From: Fibrobacter sp. UWB16
GTDB taxonomy: Bacteria > Fibrobacterota > Fibrobacteria > Fibrobacterales > Fibrobacteraceae
Reading direction: 5' to 3'
DNA length: 64,000 nt
NCBI RefSeq assembly: GCF_900215325.1
Contig: NZ_OCMS01000003.1
Location: 186,001 to 250,000 of the forward strand
Both the position numbers and the translations under genes were made by a program. Shown piece by piece: positions 48,695 through 56,980 of the stretch. The notes beneath the pieces are model-generated. The model was not told the DNA's origin. It did no database searches and saw only the letters and a program-made list of their open reading frames with translations. Numbering within the stretch: position 1 is the first letter of the stretch; each line of letters starts with the position of its first letter.

Positions 48695-50989
48695 ATGAAA
48701 TTTGCTAAGACTTCAATTTTGTTTACGATTGGAACGTTCTTTTGGGCGTGCTCGTCAGAAAATGTTTCTGGTGGCAATGAAGCCCTTGATGGAATGATTA
48801 ACGGCGTCTCTCAGAAGGGACCTTTCTTGGAAGGTTCTTCGGTTACGATGCAAGAACTTGACGAAAACTCGCTTGCGCAAACAGGCAAAAGCTTTAAAGG
48901 AAAAGTGGTAAATGATAGGGGCGATTTTTCTATCGAAAATGTGGCCTTGGATCATCCGTATGTTTTGCTTGAAGTGAACGGGTATTACCGCAATGAGGTT
49001 ACCGGTAAAAAGTCAAACGGTTCCATATTCATGAAGGCTCTCGCTGATGTCAGTAAACAGCCGAAAGTGAATATAAACTTGCTTACACATCTTGAATATG
49101 AACGAGTTCAGACTTTGATGGAACAAAATAATATGTCCATCGAAGAGGCTAAGCGACAAGCGGATCGTGAAATTTTTGCAGCTTTTTATGCCGATGTCGA
49201 TTATGACAAGGTTGAATATCTGAACATCTTTGGAAATGGCGAAGGTGATGCGGCGCTCCTAGCAATCAACGTTCTTTTACTTGGTGAAGAATCGGATGCT
49301 AGTTTCATGGAGCGTTTTGCCTTGATGGGCCAAGATTTTGCAGCGGATGGCGTTTGGAATGATTCCTTGCTCAAGATGAAGATTGCAGATTTCGCGTGCA
49401 AAGCGAACCGTTCGGGAAAGCTTGCGGAAATTCGTAAAAATATCGAATCGTGGAAAATTGCCGATGTTCCGGCATTTGAGACTTACGTGAATCGCTTTTG
49501 GACAAATCAGTATGGTCTCGGCAAATGCGATGCTTCGAATCTTGGAATGAGGAAATTATTTATTGATGACAGTAGAAGTTCAGTTTTTCGTGATTCTGCG
49601 TTTAAATGTACTGAAAATGGATGGTTCCCTGATTCGAGTGGCGTTTCTTTTTCTACTTCGATTACAGAGGAGTGTTCTCTTGAAAATGAAGGTAAGGTCA
49701 AATCTGTATGGGTGAAAAATCCCAAGTATGGATACGTGAACTATTATAGATGTGAAGGTGGGTTATGGGTTAGTGGGAGTATAAGCCTTACTTGCGATAC
49801 CGCTGGTGTGCAGGTGGGGGACCTTTGTCGAAGAACTGGAGTTGTGGGCTCATATGCTGCTGGGATGGGCATTAAATCAGGTGTGGGGTTTTATGTTTAT
49901 GCGGGTAACGGAACATGGGAAGATTATGATCCTAGAACAGAGATTACCAAGGAGTGTACCGAGAGTTATGAAGGAAATTTCGCTTGGCTTATTTTTGATG
50001 TGATTCCTGGTAGAAAGGATACGATATGGTATGAGGATAGACCTTATAACATTTTTGATGAGACTCCTGGCAGAACGGATACAGTATCGTATGAATGTCA
50101 TAATGGTGAATGGACTATCAGAAAAATTACCGGCTATAATTTGAGTAACATAACTCCTAGTTGTTTATCGGAAAATCTGGTTGAAGGTGATACGTGTTCG
50201 TTCAACGATGAGTATCAGCAACGTGATTATCGATACAAAGATGGCAAATGGGTGGAAAGAAATGGCTTCAAAGATAACTGTGCTACGGAAGGAGCTGTAG
50301 AAGGTGATACCTGTTCGTTTGAATGGCACGGAGAACGGGAAGCTTATATATATATAGATGGTAAGTGGTGTCCAAGTAAAGCCGATCCGAAATTGGGTTA
50401 TTGTCCTGTTTTGTCTAGCTTTCTTTTTGATTTACCGCGTTTATATAGTGAATTGGATGGCAGCTATTACTATTGCCAAGAAGGAGATTGGATCTTGTTA
50501 AACCTTGTGCCGCGACAATATACGGATTCCCGAAAAGAAGGCTTGACGGATGAAGAATTCGATGTTCTCGACCTGCCTAAAGATGCTAAGGTGGGCGATC
50601 GAGTTGGTGGCTTGTTGGAAGATTGCTGGAGTGATGTTGAATTTTATGTGAGTGATCCTAATGGGGAAGGACGTGATGAAATATACGATTACTGTATGCC
50701 TCGCCATTACTACCTTTATCGTGAAAATGGATCTTGGACTTTGGAGACTCCTGAAGAATTAGCAGCTTATAAGCGTATTCCCTATTATGATGATAGAATC
50801 TGCTCGCCGGAATTGTTGGGTACAAGGGTTTTATCTTATGGGAAGAGATTTGATGATCCTGATGAGATTTACGAGTGCGTTTATGATACCTTAAAAATTT
50901 ATCCCTATCCAGAATCGAATTACGAATCTTTGAAATATCGTTATTGGCGTGTTGGTTTAGTTTTTGAACGTTCTGTTAAAAAGAATTAA
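48695..50989 (+). CDS. Large modular Cys-rich lipoprotein (array gene 2)
   Basis: 764 residues from ATG 48695 (ATAGGAAC upstream). Lipobox FFWAC. Residues ~30-300 are the GVSQKGPF module, nearly identical to the next gene. Then come Cys-rich modules: CSLENEGKVKSVWVKNPKYGYVNYYRCEGGLWVSGSI..LTCDTAGVQVGDLC; a TKECTESYEG segment with the near-duplicate DVIPGRKDTI / DETPGRTDTV; two 'EGDTCSF' segments; and PRQYTDSRKEGLTDEEFDVLDLPKDAKVGDRVGGLLEDCW with YRENGSWTLETPEEL. Paired Cys suggest disulfide-stapled modules outside the inner membrane. Function unknown. Confidence 0.82.
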   Translation: MKFAKTSILFTIGTFFWACSSENVSGGNEALDGMINGVSQKGPFLEGSSVTMQELDENSLAQTGKSFKGKVVNDRGDFSIENVALDHPYVLLEVNGYYRNEVTGKKSNGSIFMKALADVSKQPKVNINLLTHLEYERVQTLMEQNNMSIEEAKRQADREIFAAFYADVDYDKVEYLNIFGNGEGDAALLAINVLLLGEESDASFMERFALMGQDFAADGVWNDSLLKMKIADFACKANRSGKLAEIRKNIESWKIADVPAFETYVNRFWTNQYGLGKCDASNLGMRKLFIDDSRSSVFRDSAFKCTENGWFPDSSGVSFSTSITEECSLENEGKVKSVWVKNPKYGYVNYYRCEGGLWVSGSISLTCDTAGVQVGDLCRRTGVVGSYAAGMGIKSGVGFYVYAGNGTWEDYDPRTEITKECTESYEGNFAWLIFDVIPGRKDTIWYEDRPYNIFDETPGRTDTVSYECHNGEWTIRKITGYNLSNITPSCLSENLVEGDTCSFNDEYQQRDYRYKDGKWVERNGFKDNCATEGAVEGDTCSFEWHGEREAYIYIDGKWCPSKADPKLGYCPVLSSFLFDLPRLYSELDGSYYYCQEGDWILLNLVPRQYTDSRKEGLTDEEFDVLDLPKDAKVGDRVGGLLEDCWSDVEFYVSDPNGEGRDEIYDYCMPRHYYLYRENGSWTLETPEELAAYKRIPYYDDRICSPELLGTRVLSYGKRFDDPDEIYECVYDTLKIYPYPESNYESLKYRYWRVGLVFERSVKKN
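48731..49624. repeat. 894-bp direct repeat, copy 1
   Basis: Aligns without gaps to 51066-51959. The encoded ~297 residues differ at nine positions that I counted. Boundaries: GGAACGTTCTTTTGGGCGTG at the left, CTGAAAATGGATGG at the right; the genes diverge sharply on the right. Confidence 0.85.
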
Positions 50990-51017
50990 TTGTTTTCTTA
51001 TAAAAAGGTGTTTTAAG

Positions 51018-53060
51018 ATGATGTGCTGTAAAAAATTTATTGTATCTAGATTGATTCTTCTTGTTGGAACGTTCTTTTGGGCGTGCTCGTCAGAAAATGT
51101 TTCTGTCGGCAACGATGCTCTTGACGTAACAATTAACGGCGTCTCTCAGAAGGGACCTTTCTTGGAAGGTTCTTCGGTTACGATGCAAGAACTTGACGAA
51201 AACTCGCTTGCGCAAACAGGCAAAAGCTTTAAAGGAAAAGTGGTAAATGATAGGGGCGATTTTTCTATCGAAAATGTGGCCTTGGATCATCCGTATGTTT
51301 TGCTTGAAGTGAACGGGTATTACCGTAATGAGGTTACCGGCAAAAAGTCAAACGGTTCAATATTCATGAAGGCTCTCGCTGATGTCAGTAAACAGCCGAA
51401 AGTGAATATAAACTTGCTTACGCATCTTGAATATGAACGAGTTCAGACTTTGATGGAACAAAATAATGTGTCCATTGAAGAGGCGAAACAACAAGCGGAT
51501 AGTGAAATTTTTGCAGCTTTTTATGCCGATGTCGATTATGACAAGGTTGAATATCTGAACATATTTGGAAATAGCGAAGGCGATGCGGCGCTCCTAGCAA
51601 TCAACGTTCTTTTACTTGGTGAAGAATCGGATGCTAGTTTTATGGAGCGTTTTGCCTTGATGGGCCAGGATTTTGCTGCAGATGGCGTTTGGAATGATTC
51701 CTTGCTTAAGATGAAAATTGCAGATTTTGCTTGCAAAGCGAATCGTTCGGGAAAGCTTGCGGAAATTCGTAAAAATATCGAATCGTGGAAAATTGCCGAT
51801 GTTCCGGCATTTGAGACTTACGTGAATCGCTTTTGGACAAATCAGTATGGTCTCGGCAAATGCGATGCTTCGAATCTTGGAATGCGAAAATTATTGATTG
51901 ATGACAGTAGAAGTTCAGTTTTTCGTGATTCTGCGTTTAAATGTACTGAAAACGGATGGGCTCCTTATTCAAGTAATGAAGTCTATTCTAAATCAGTTGA
52001 TGTGGAATGTACTGCGAAAAATGAAGGTGAGGTCAACGTTGTATGGGAAGGAAACGCAAAATATGGAGGCTATACTTATAGTAGGTGTGAAAAAGGCTTG
52101 TGGGTTCGTGGCGATATTCGCCTTACCTGTGATACCGCGGGTGTGCAGGTGGGTGACTTGTGCCACAAAACTGGAACGATGAATATATTCCGGGCATCCA
52201 TGCCAAATTCCGGACCACCTGAATATGTGTTTGTATATGCTGGCGATGGCGTTTGGATGGAAGTTCAAGACTATTTCGAAATGACCAAGAAATGTACGGC
52301 GGAGAATGAGGGTGATAAAGAAAAATTCGTTGTTGGCAAAGGGGCTGATGTAATTACATCATATTATGCCTGTTCCAATGGCGAGTGGACTAAAATCTAT
52401 GAGAAAGATTATCATTGCACTACGGAAAAAACGGTTGTTGGAGATACATGCTCTTTTGAATCGGAAAATGGCATGCAGTATTATTTGTTTATGCATTCAG
52501 ATCTGCAAGATATAGATCTCTGGGAGGAATCAAAAGTAGATCCCGAATTGGGCTACTGCACGATGCATTATTATAGTCCCTTTCATGAGGATTGGATTTA
52601 CCGTAAGAAAGGTGATAAATATTATTTGTGCATGTATGGTGAATGGCTGCAAAAGAGTCTTATACCTCGCCAATATACGGACTCTCGAAAAGAGGGCCTG
52701 ACGGATGAGGAATTTGATATGCTTGACTTGCCCAAGGATGCTAAGGTGGGCGACCGTGTTGGAGGACTTCTTGAAAGCTGTTGGTATAATGATGAATTAT
52801 CTATAGGTGGCAATTATGTAAAATACAGTTATTGCATGCCTCGAAATTATTACCGCTATCGTGGAAATGGTTTCTGGACTGCTGAAACGGGAGTTGATCT
52901 GCACAATGATCCGCGGCCTAGTCTAGCTGTGCCTTGTACTGCGGAAAGAGAAGGTGTTTTGACGGTGTTCCCTCCTGCGCCGCATGATCCTGGTGAAGTT
53001 TATAGATGTACATCTGGTGAATATGTTCTCGAGGAATATATTTTTGGCCGGACTGAATAA
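51018..53060 (+). CDS. Large modular Cys-rich lipoprotein (array gene 3)
   Basis: 680 residues from ATG 51018 (AAAAAGG upstream). Lipobox FFWAC. Its GVSQKGPF module is a near copy of the previous gene's; after residue ~315 the modules differ: CTAKNEGEVNVVWEGNAKYGGYTYSRCEKGLWVRGDIRLTCDTAGVQVGDLCHKTG, VYAGDGVWMEV, KCTAENEGDKEKF, VVGDTCSFES, then PRQYTDSRKEGLTDEEFDMLDLPKDAKVGDRVGGLLESCW and a C-terminal PCTAEREGVL...YRCTSGEYVLEEYIFGRTE. The final RTE ending recurs in array gene 8 (58599). A terminator-like inverted repeat follows. Confidence 0.82.
   Translation: MMCCKKFIVSRLILLVGTFFWACSSENVSVGNDALDVTINGVSQKGPFLEGSSVTMQELDENSLAQTGKSFKGKVVNDRGDFSIENVALDHPYVLLEVNGYYRNEVTGKKSNGSIFMKALADVSKQPKVNINLLTHLEYERVQTLMEQNNVSIEEAKQQADSEIFAAFYADVDYDKVEYLNIFGNSEGDAALLAINVLLLGEESDASFMERFALMGQDFAADGVWNDSLLKMKIADFACKANRSGKLAEIRKNIESWKIADVPAFETYVNRFWTNQYGLGKCDASNLGMRKLLIDDSRSSVFRDSAFKCTENGWAPYSSNEVYSKSVDVECTAKNEGEVNVVWEGNAKYGGYTYSRCEKGLWVRGDIRLTCDTAGVQVGDLCHKTGTMNIFRASMPNSGPPEYVFVYAGDGVWMEVQDYFEMTKKCTAENEGDKEKFVVGKGADVITSYYACSNGEWTKIYEKDYHCTTEKTVVGDTCSFESENGMQYYLFMHSDLQDIDLWEESKVDPELGYCTMHYYSPFHEDWIYRKKGDKYYLCMYGEWLQKSLIPRQYTDSRKEGLTDEEFDMLDLPKDAKVGDRVGGLLESCWYNDELSIGGNYVKYSYCMPRNYYRYRGNGFWTAETGVDLHNDPRPSLAVPCTAEREGVLTVFPPAPHDPGEVYRCTSGEYVLEEYIFGRTE
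51066..51959. repeat. 894-bp direct repeat, copy 2
   Basis: Second copy of 48731-49624, offset by 2,335 bases with no insertion or deletion seen. It covers the lipobox and the whole GVSQKGPF module of array gene 3. Confidence 0.85.
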
Positions 53061-53080
53061 TACGTTTATGATAAGTTGCA

Positions 53081-53112
53081 ATATGTAAGAAAATACTTTT
53101 TTTCTTACATAT
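53081..53112. terminator. Perfect 13-bp inverted repeat after array gene 3
   Basis: ATATGTAAGAAAA (53081-53093) and TTTTCTTACATAT (53100-53112) around TACTTT. The T-rich right arm makes it a plausible bidirectional terminator; it also lies just before the conserved leader of array gene 4. Only the right arm (TTTTCTTACA) survives at the equivalent place near 55710. Confidence 0.55.
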
Positions 53113-53118
53113 AAAATT

Positions 53119-53191
53119 GAATGTGTTTTTACACATGTAATTGAGTATTTTGTCGTAAAATATTTTTTGACGTTGCACTGGAGATGTGTTT
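53119..53191 (+). promoter_or_regulatory. Conserved promoter-leader block, copy 1
   Basis: GAATGTG...ACATGTAATTGAGTATTTT..TAAAATA.TTTTTGAC.TT.CACTGGAGATGTGTTT, nearly the same as 55728-55801. It ends with the ribosome site CTGGAG of array gene 4. It probably contains a promoter for the downstream pair, with TTGTAC/TTACAC-like and TATAAA-like elements, but spacing is not certain. Confidence 0.5.
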
Positions 53192-54397
53192 ATGTTCAAT
53201 AGGAATCATGTTTGTGCGATTGCGGCAATGGCTACAATCTCGATGATGTCTTTCACTGCCTGCAGTGACGAAAATCCAGATATCACCAATGTTCCGGAAG
53301 AATCCGAACTTTCGGGCAGCTCCACGCCTTCGGTTGAGCCGGAGTCGTCTTCTTCGAGTGAACGGGAGCTGTCTAGCAGCTCTGTGCATTCGATTGTTCC
53401 GAAATCGTCGTCAAGTGAAACAGAACAGTCTAGTAGCTCTGCGCCCTCAATCGAATCTTCGTCGTCATCGGAAAAATCTTCATCCTCGTCAGAGAAATCT
53501 CCCGATAGTGATTTGATTGAAACCGATGTAAAATGCAACGCTATTAAGCCGAATCCTGTTGATGGTGATGAATGCTCGTATAAAAACGATGGCGGTTATT
53601 TAAGTGAATTTGTGTATGTTGATGGTCGTTGGAGGAAATTAAGCGATGTTTCAACATCTGATCGGTGTTCTACAAATGCTATTAATAGTAAACTGTATAA
53701 AAAATTGGGTGAGGATTATTATTACTGTGCTTGGGGTGAATGGTTCCCTGCCGTTATGGTTCCTCAACAATTTACGGATCCCCGAAAAGAGGGCTTGAGT
53801 GATGAAGAATATGATGTTTTGGATTTGCCCAAAAATGCCTCGGTAGGTGACCGTGCTGAAGGATTGTTGGAAAATTGCCATAATGGTGTTACCTTAATGC
53901 TTCATAATGGAATGTATGGCTATGGTACTGCAAAAACCTCAGCTTACTGTGTGGCCGAAAATCATTATCGATATCGTTCGAATGGTACCTGGACTTTGGA
54001 GACGGATGAAGATTTACAAAATGATAGCAGGTTCCAAGAAATTGAGTGTACTGAAGGAAATCTTGGCGCTGAATATGAACTAGGAGATGGTAAAATTTAT
54101 AGGTGCGAGAATGTGCGAACTACCGATTTTTGCAATAAAAACACATGCAAGTATAGTTGGAAACCAGGTGCTGTCGAGGTTGATGCTCATTATAAAAGGT
54201 CAATTTTGATAGGCCCTACGGAAGCTTGCAATGAATCGAATGATGGGGAAGAAGTTACTATTGATGCTGGTCCTATAGTTGGCGGATATTTTCCTTGTCA
54301 CAAACGTCTGCTTGACTATCAATGCAAATATGATTCCGAAAACTCGTCGGGTAAATGGGAAGTAGTGGGTGAAAATAGCGTTAGCTTTTACGACTAA
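53192..54397 (+). CDS. Ser-rich modular lipoprotein (array gene 4)
   Basis: About 401 residues from ATG 53192; GTG 53186 lies too close to the ribosome site GGAG. Lipobox SFTAC. A long Ser/Glu linker (residues ~30-105) of three PSVEPESSSSS-like units leads to Cys-rich modules: VDGDECSYKNDG, LYKKLGEDYYYCAWGEWFPAVMVPQQFTDPRKEGLSDEEYDVLDLPKNASVGDRAEGLLENC, YRYRSNGTWTLETDEDLQNDSRFQEIECTEGNLG. The last ~100 residues are shared with array gene 6. Surface tethering by the Ser linker is likely; ligand unknown. Confidence 0.8.
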   Translation: MFNRNHVCAIAAMATISMMSFTACSDENPDITNVPEESELSGSSTPSVEPESSSSSERELSSSSVHSIVPKSSSSETEQSSSSAPSIESSSSSEKSSSSSEKSPDSDLIETDVKCNAIKPNPVDGDECSYKNDGGYLSEFVYVDGRWRKLSDVSTSDRCSTNAINSKLYKKLGEDYYYCAWGEWFPAVMVPQQFTDPRKEGLSDEEYDVLDLPKNASVGDRAEGLLENCHNGVTLMLHNGMYGYGTAKTSAYCVAENHYRYRSNGTWTLETDEDLQNDSRFQEIECTEGNLGAEYELGDGKIYRCENVRTTDFCNKNTCKYSWKPGAVEVDAHYKRSILIGPTEACNESNDGEEVTIDAGPIVGGYFPCHKRLLDYQCKYDSENSSGKWEVVGENSVSFYD

Positions 54398-54409
54398 AAA
54401 AAAGGAGCC

Positions 54410-55483
54410 ATGAAAATGTTTAATAAAATTTCTTTTTCTGCGATTGCAGCGATGGCTGCGTTCTCGATGGTTTCGCTCACAGCCTGTGGTGACGAAAATT
54501 CAGATATTACCGGAGCTTCGGGAGAATCTGCTCTTTCAAGTAGCTCTGCTCCTTTGATTGAACTGTCGTCGTCATCGGGTGAATCTGGTGATAGTGTACA
54601 AGTTTATATTGAAGGCATTGCCTATTCATTCCCGGCCTGTAATGCGGAACGCGAAGGAACGGTCGAAAAACTGTTTGTTGGGAATCCGAAGTATGGCTCT
54701 GATCAATACTTTAAATGCGAACAAGGTTCCTGGAATGCAAAAAGTGCAATCGATATTGAGTGTAATCAAACCGATGCGAAAATTGGCGATATATGCTCAA
54801 TTGACTATGTCGGATATCTCTCATTGGGTGGCCCAATTCGTTTGAGTTGCTATGTCTATACCGAAAAGGGGTGGACATATAAGGGATATGACGACTGGTA
54901 TGATCCTGCATACGCAGGTACTTGTGAAGAAGTCCTGAATGCGCCTAAGATTGAAACGGAATGTATTGATGGTGAAAGTACTGAAAGAAAGGTCGATGAT
55001 AAGGTATATCATTATGCCTGTTCTTCGGGTGAATGGCAAATACATGATGTTGAACGCTCTGAAAATAATTTGAAGTGTGATTATGAGACCAAAGGTGCCA
55101 AAACGCGTTTTTTGGTGGAACAATCAGGTGAAGTGCTGAAGGATGTTTGCAGTGAACCGATTCCTGTTATTGGCGATGAAGTTTATGCGGAAGATTGCAA
55201 TGTTGAGAATGATGGTCGTGTTTTATCGCTGTGGAGCGGAAATTCCAAGTATGGGCATATGTCGTATTATAAGTGTCAAAAAGACTTTTGGGTTGAAGGC
55301 GATATTAGCCTCACTTGTGATACTGCTGGCGTGGCTGTGGGTGACACTTGTGTTAAGCAGAATTCGATAAACATATTCCAGGCCGGCATGAATCCTACGG
55401 GTGAGATTGTGTCTTTTGTGTATCAGGGCGATGGTGTCTGGACTAAGATTGAAACGGAAGAAATGGCAAGAATTGATAAGTGA
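54410..55483 (+). CDS. Modular Cys-rich lipoprotein (array gene 5)
   Basis: 357 residues, ATG preceded by AAAAGGAG. Lipobox SLTAC. Modules: CNAEREGTVEKLFVGNPKYGSDQYFKCEQGSWN..SAIDIECN; AKIGDICSIDYVGYLSLGGPIRLSCYVYTEKGWTYKG; TCEEVLNAP; a YHYACSSGEWQIHDVER segment; and CNVENDGRVLSLWSGNSKYGHMSYYKCQKDFWVEGDISLTCDTAGVAVGDTC near the end. Its first ~220 residues match array gene 7 closely. Followed by a terminator in the duplicated block at 55497. Confidence 0.8.
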   Translation: MKMFNKISFSAIAAMAAFSMVSLTACGDENSDITGASGESALSSSSAPLIELSSSSGESGDSVQVYIEGIAYSFPACNAEREGTVEKLFVGNPKYGSDQYFKCEQGSWNAKSAIDIECNQTDAKIGDICSIDYVGYLSLGGPIRLSCYVYTEKGWTYKGYDDWYDPAYAGTCEEVLNAPKIETECIDGESTERKVDDKVYHYACSSGEWQIHDVERSENNLKCDYETKGAKTRFLVEQSGEVLKDVCSEPIPVIGDEVYAEDCNVENDGRVLSLWSGNSKYGHMSYYKCQKDFWVEGDISLTCDTAGVAVGDTCVKQNSINIFQAGMNPTGEIVSFVYQGDGVWTKIETEEMARIDK

Positions 55484-55496
55484 AAATTAAAAGTGC

Positions 55497-55684
55497 AGAC
55501 TTGTAATTTTAGCTCTGGATGGGTGAATCCTTTCCAGGGCTTCTTTGTTTTATAGAAACTAGTTTTTGTTTTATATTTTGAAACTTTTTTTATTTGAATT
55601 TTAAAATTGCTTAAATTTGTTCAAAAACGCCATTTTTGTTTTTAAAATAATGTTGCGTTGTTTGATGTAGATTTTTATTTTATA
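55497..55684 (+). repeat. Terminator-plus-promoter block, copy 2, with regulator gene lost
   Basis: Diverged copy of 46561-46752. The terminator is kept: AGCTCTGGA (55511-55519) with TCCAGGGCT (55533-55541) and TTCTTTGTTTT. The AT-rich part, including AACGCCATTTTTGTTTTT, is also kept. Where copy 1 reaches the ATG of the regulator, copy 2 reads TATAATGAGTAGGG and no regulator gene follows. Confidence 0.75.
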
Positions 55685-55727
55685 ATGAGTAGGGACATGT
55701 ATGAATTTTTTTCTTACAAAAAAGTTC

Positions 55728-55801
55728 GAATGTGTCTTTTGTACATGTAATTGAGTATTTTATTATAAAATAATTTTTGACATTACACTGGAGATGTGTT
55801 T
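55728..55801 (+). promoter_or_regulatory. Conserved promoter-leader block, copy 2
   Basis: Near copy of 53119-53191, including TTGTACATGTAATTGAG, TTATTATAAAAT and the ribosome site CACTGGAG. TTGTAC and TTATAA are separated by 18 bases and could be -35 and -10 elements. Confidence 0.5.
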
Positions 55802-56956
55802 ATGTTCAATAGGAATCATGTTTGTGCGATTGCAGCTGTGGCTGCATTTTCAATGTTATCGCTTACTGCCTGCAGTGACGAGAACTCAGATATCACTAAC
55901 GTCCCGGATGAATCCGAACTTTCGAGCAGCTCAACGCCTTCGGTAGAGTCGGAGTCGTCTTCGAGTGGATTGGAACTTTCAAGCAGCTCCGCACCTTCGA
56001 TAGAATCTTCGTCGTCATCAGAAGAATCGTCTTCTTCGGAGAAATCCCCCGATAGAGAACTGACCGAAGCAGATGTAAAATGCAGTGTTACTAAGCCTTA
56101 TCCTGTTGATGGTGATGAATGCTCGTATAAAACCGATGACGGTGATTTAAGGAATGTTGTATATGCTGGTAATCGTTGGAGAGAATTTAACGCTGATTCA
56201 ACAATTAATCTGTGTTCTGAAAGCTATAATTCTCATAAACTGTATAAAAAATCGGGTGCGGATTATTATTACTGTGTATGGGGTAAATGGCTGCCTGCCG
56301 TTATGGTTCCTCAGCAGTATATGGACTCTCGAAAAGAGGGCTTGAGTGATGAGGAATATGATGTTTTGGATTTGCCCCAAAACGCCTCGATGGGTGACCG
56401 TGCCGAAGGAACGCTGGAACGTTGCGTTAATGGAGTCACTTTGGTCTATGACACTTTGTTGAACTGGGTGACCAAAACTTCAGCTTACTGTGTGGCTGAA
56501 AATCATTATCGATATCGCTCGAATGGTACTTGGACTTTGGAGACGGATGAAGATTTGCAAAATGATAGCAGGTTCCAAGAAATTGAGTGTACTGAAGGAA
56601 ATCTTGGCACTGTGTATGAACGAGATGGATTGACTTATAAGTGCGTTAATGTGCAGAAAGCTGTTTCTTGGAGTAAATACACAATCGCATATGATTGGAG
56701 ACCTGGTGCTATCGTGATTGATGCTAGTTTTAAAAGGTCGACCTTGGCAAGCCCTACGGAAGTTTGCAATGAATTGAATGATGGGGAAAAGGTAGTTGTT
56801 GATGCGGGTATAGAGGTTTCTTATCTTGGAGAATCTGTAACACCTGCCTGGCCGGTGCCTCTTGGAAGAAAACGAGAGCTTGATTACCAATGCAAATATG
56901 ATTCTGAAAAAAACTTGGGTAAATGGGAATTAGTGGGTGATCGACGCATTGAATGA
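55802..56956 (+). CDS. Ser-rich modular lipoprotein (array gene 6), paralogue of gene 4
   Basis: About 384 residues from ATG 55802. The first residues (FNRNHVCAIAA) are the same as in array gene 4 and the lipobox is SLTAC. A shorter Ser linker (ESSSSGLELSSSSAPSIESSSSSEESSSSEKS) is followed by VDGDECSYKTDDG, YYYCVWGKWLPAVMVPQQYMDSRKEGLSDEEYDVLDLPQNASMGDRAEGTLERC, and a stretch from YRYRSNGTWTLETDEDLQN onward that is nearly identical to gene 4. It then diverges, with an extra segment (VSYLGESVTPAWPVPLG). A clear tandem duplicate of array gene 4. Confidence 0.8.
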   Translation: MFNRNHVCAIAAVAAFSMLSLTACSDENSDITNVPDESELSSSSTPSVESESSSSGLELSSSSAPSIESSSSSEESSSSEKSPDRELTEADVKCSVTKPYPVDGDECSYKTDDGDLRNVVYAGNRWREFNADSTINLCSESYNSHKLYKKSGADYYYCVWGKWLPAVMVPQQYMDSRKEGLSDEEYDVLDLPQNASMGDRAEGTLERCVNGVTLVYDTLLNWVTKTSAYCVAENHYRYRSNGTWTLETDEDLQNDSRFQEIECTEGNLGTVYERDGLTYKCVNVQKAVSWSKYTIAYDWRPGAIVIDASFKRSTLASPTEVCNELNDGEKVVVDAGIEVSYLGESVTPAWPVPLGRKRELDYQCKYDSEKNLGKWELVGDRRIE

Positions 56957-56980
56957 TAAGACTAAAGAAGGGGCGTGAAT

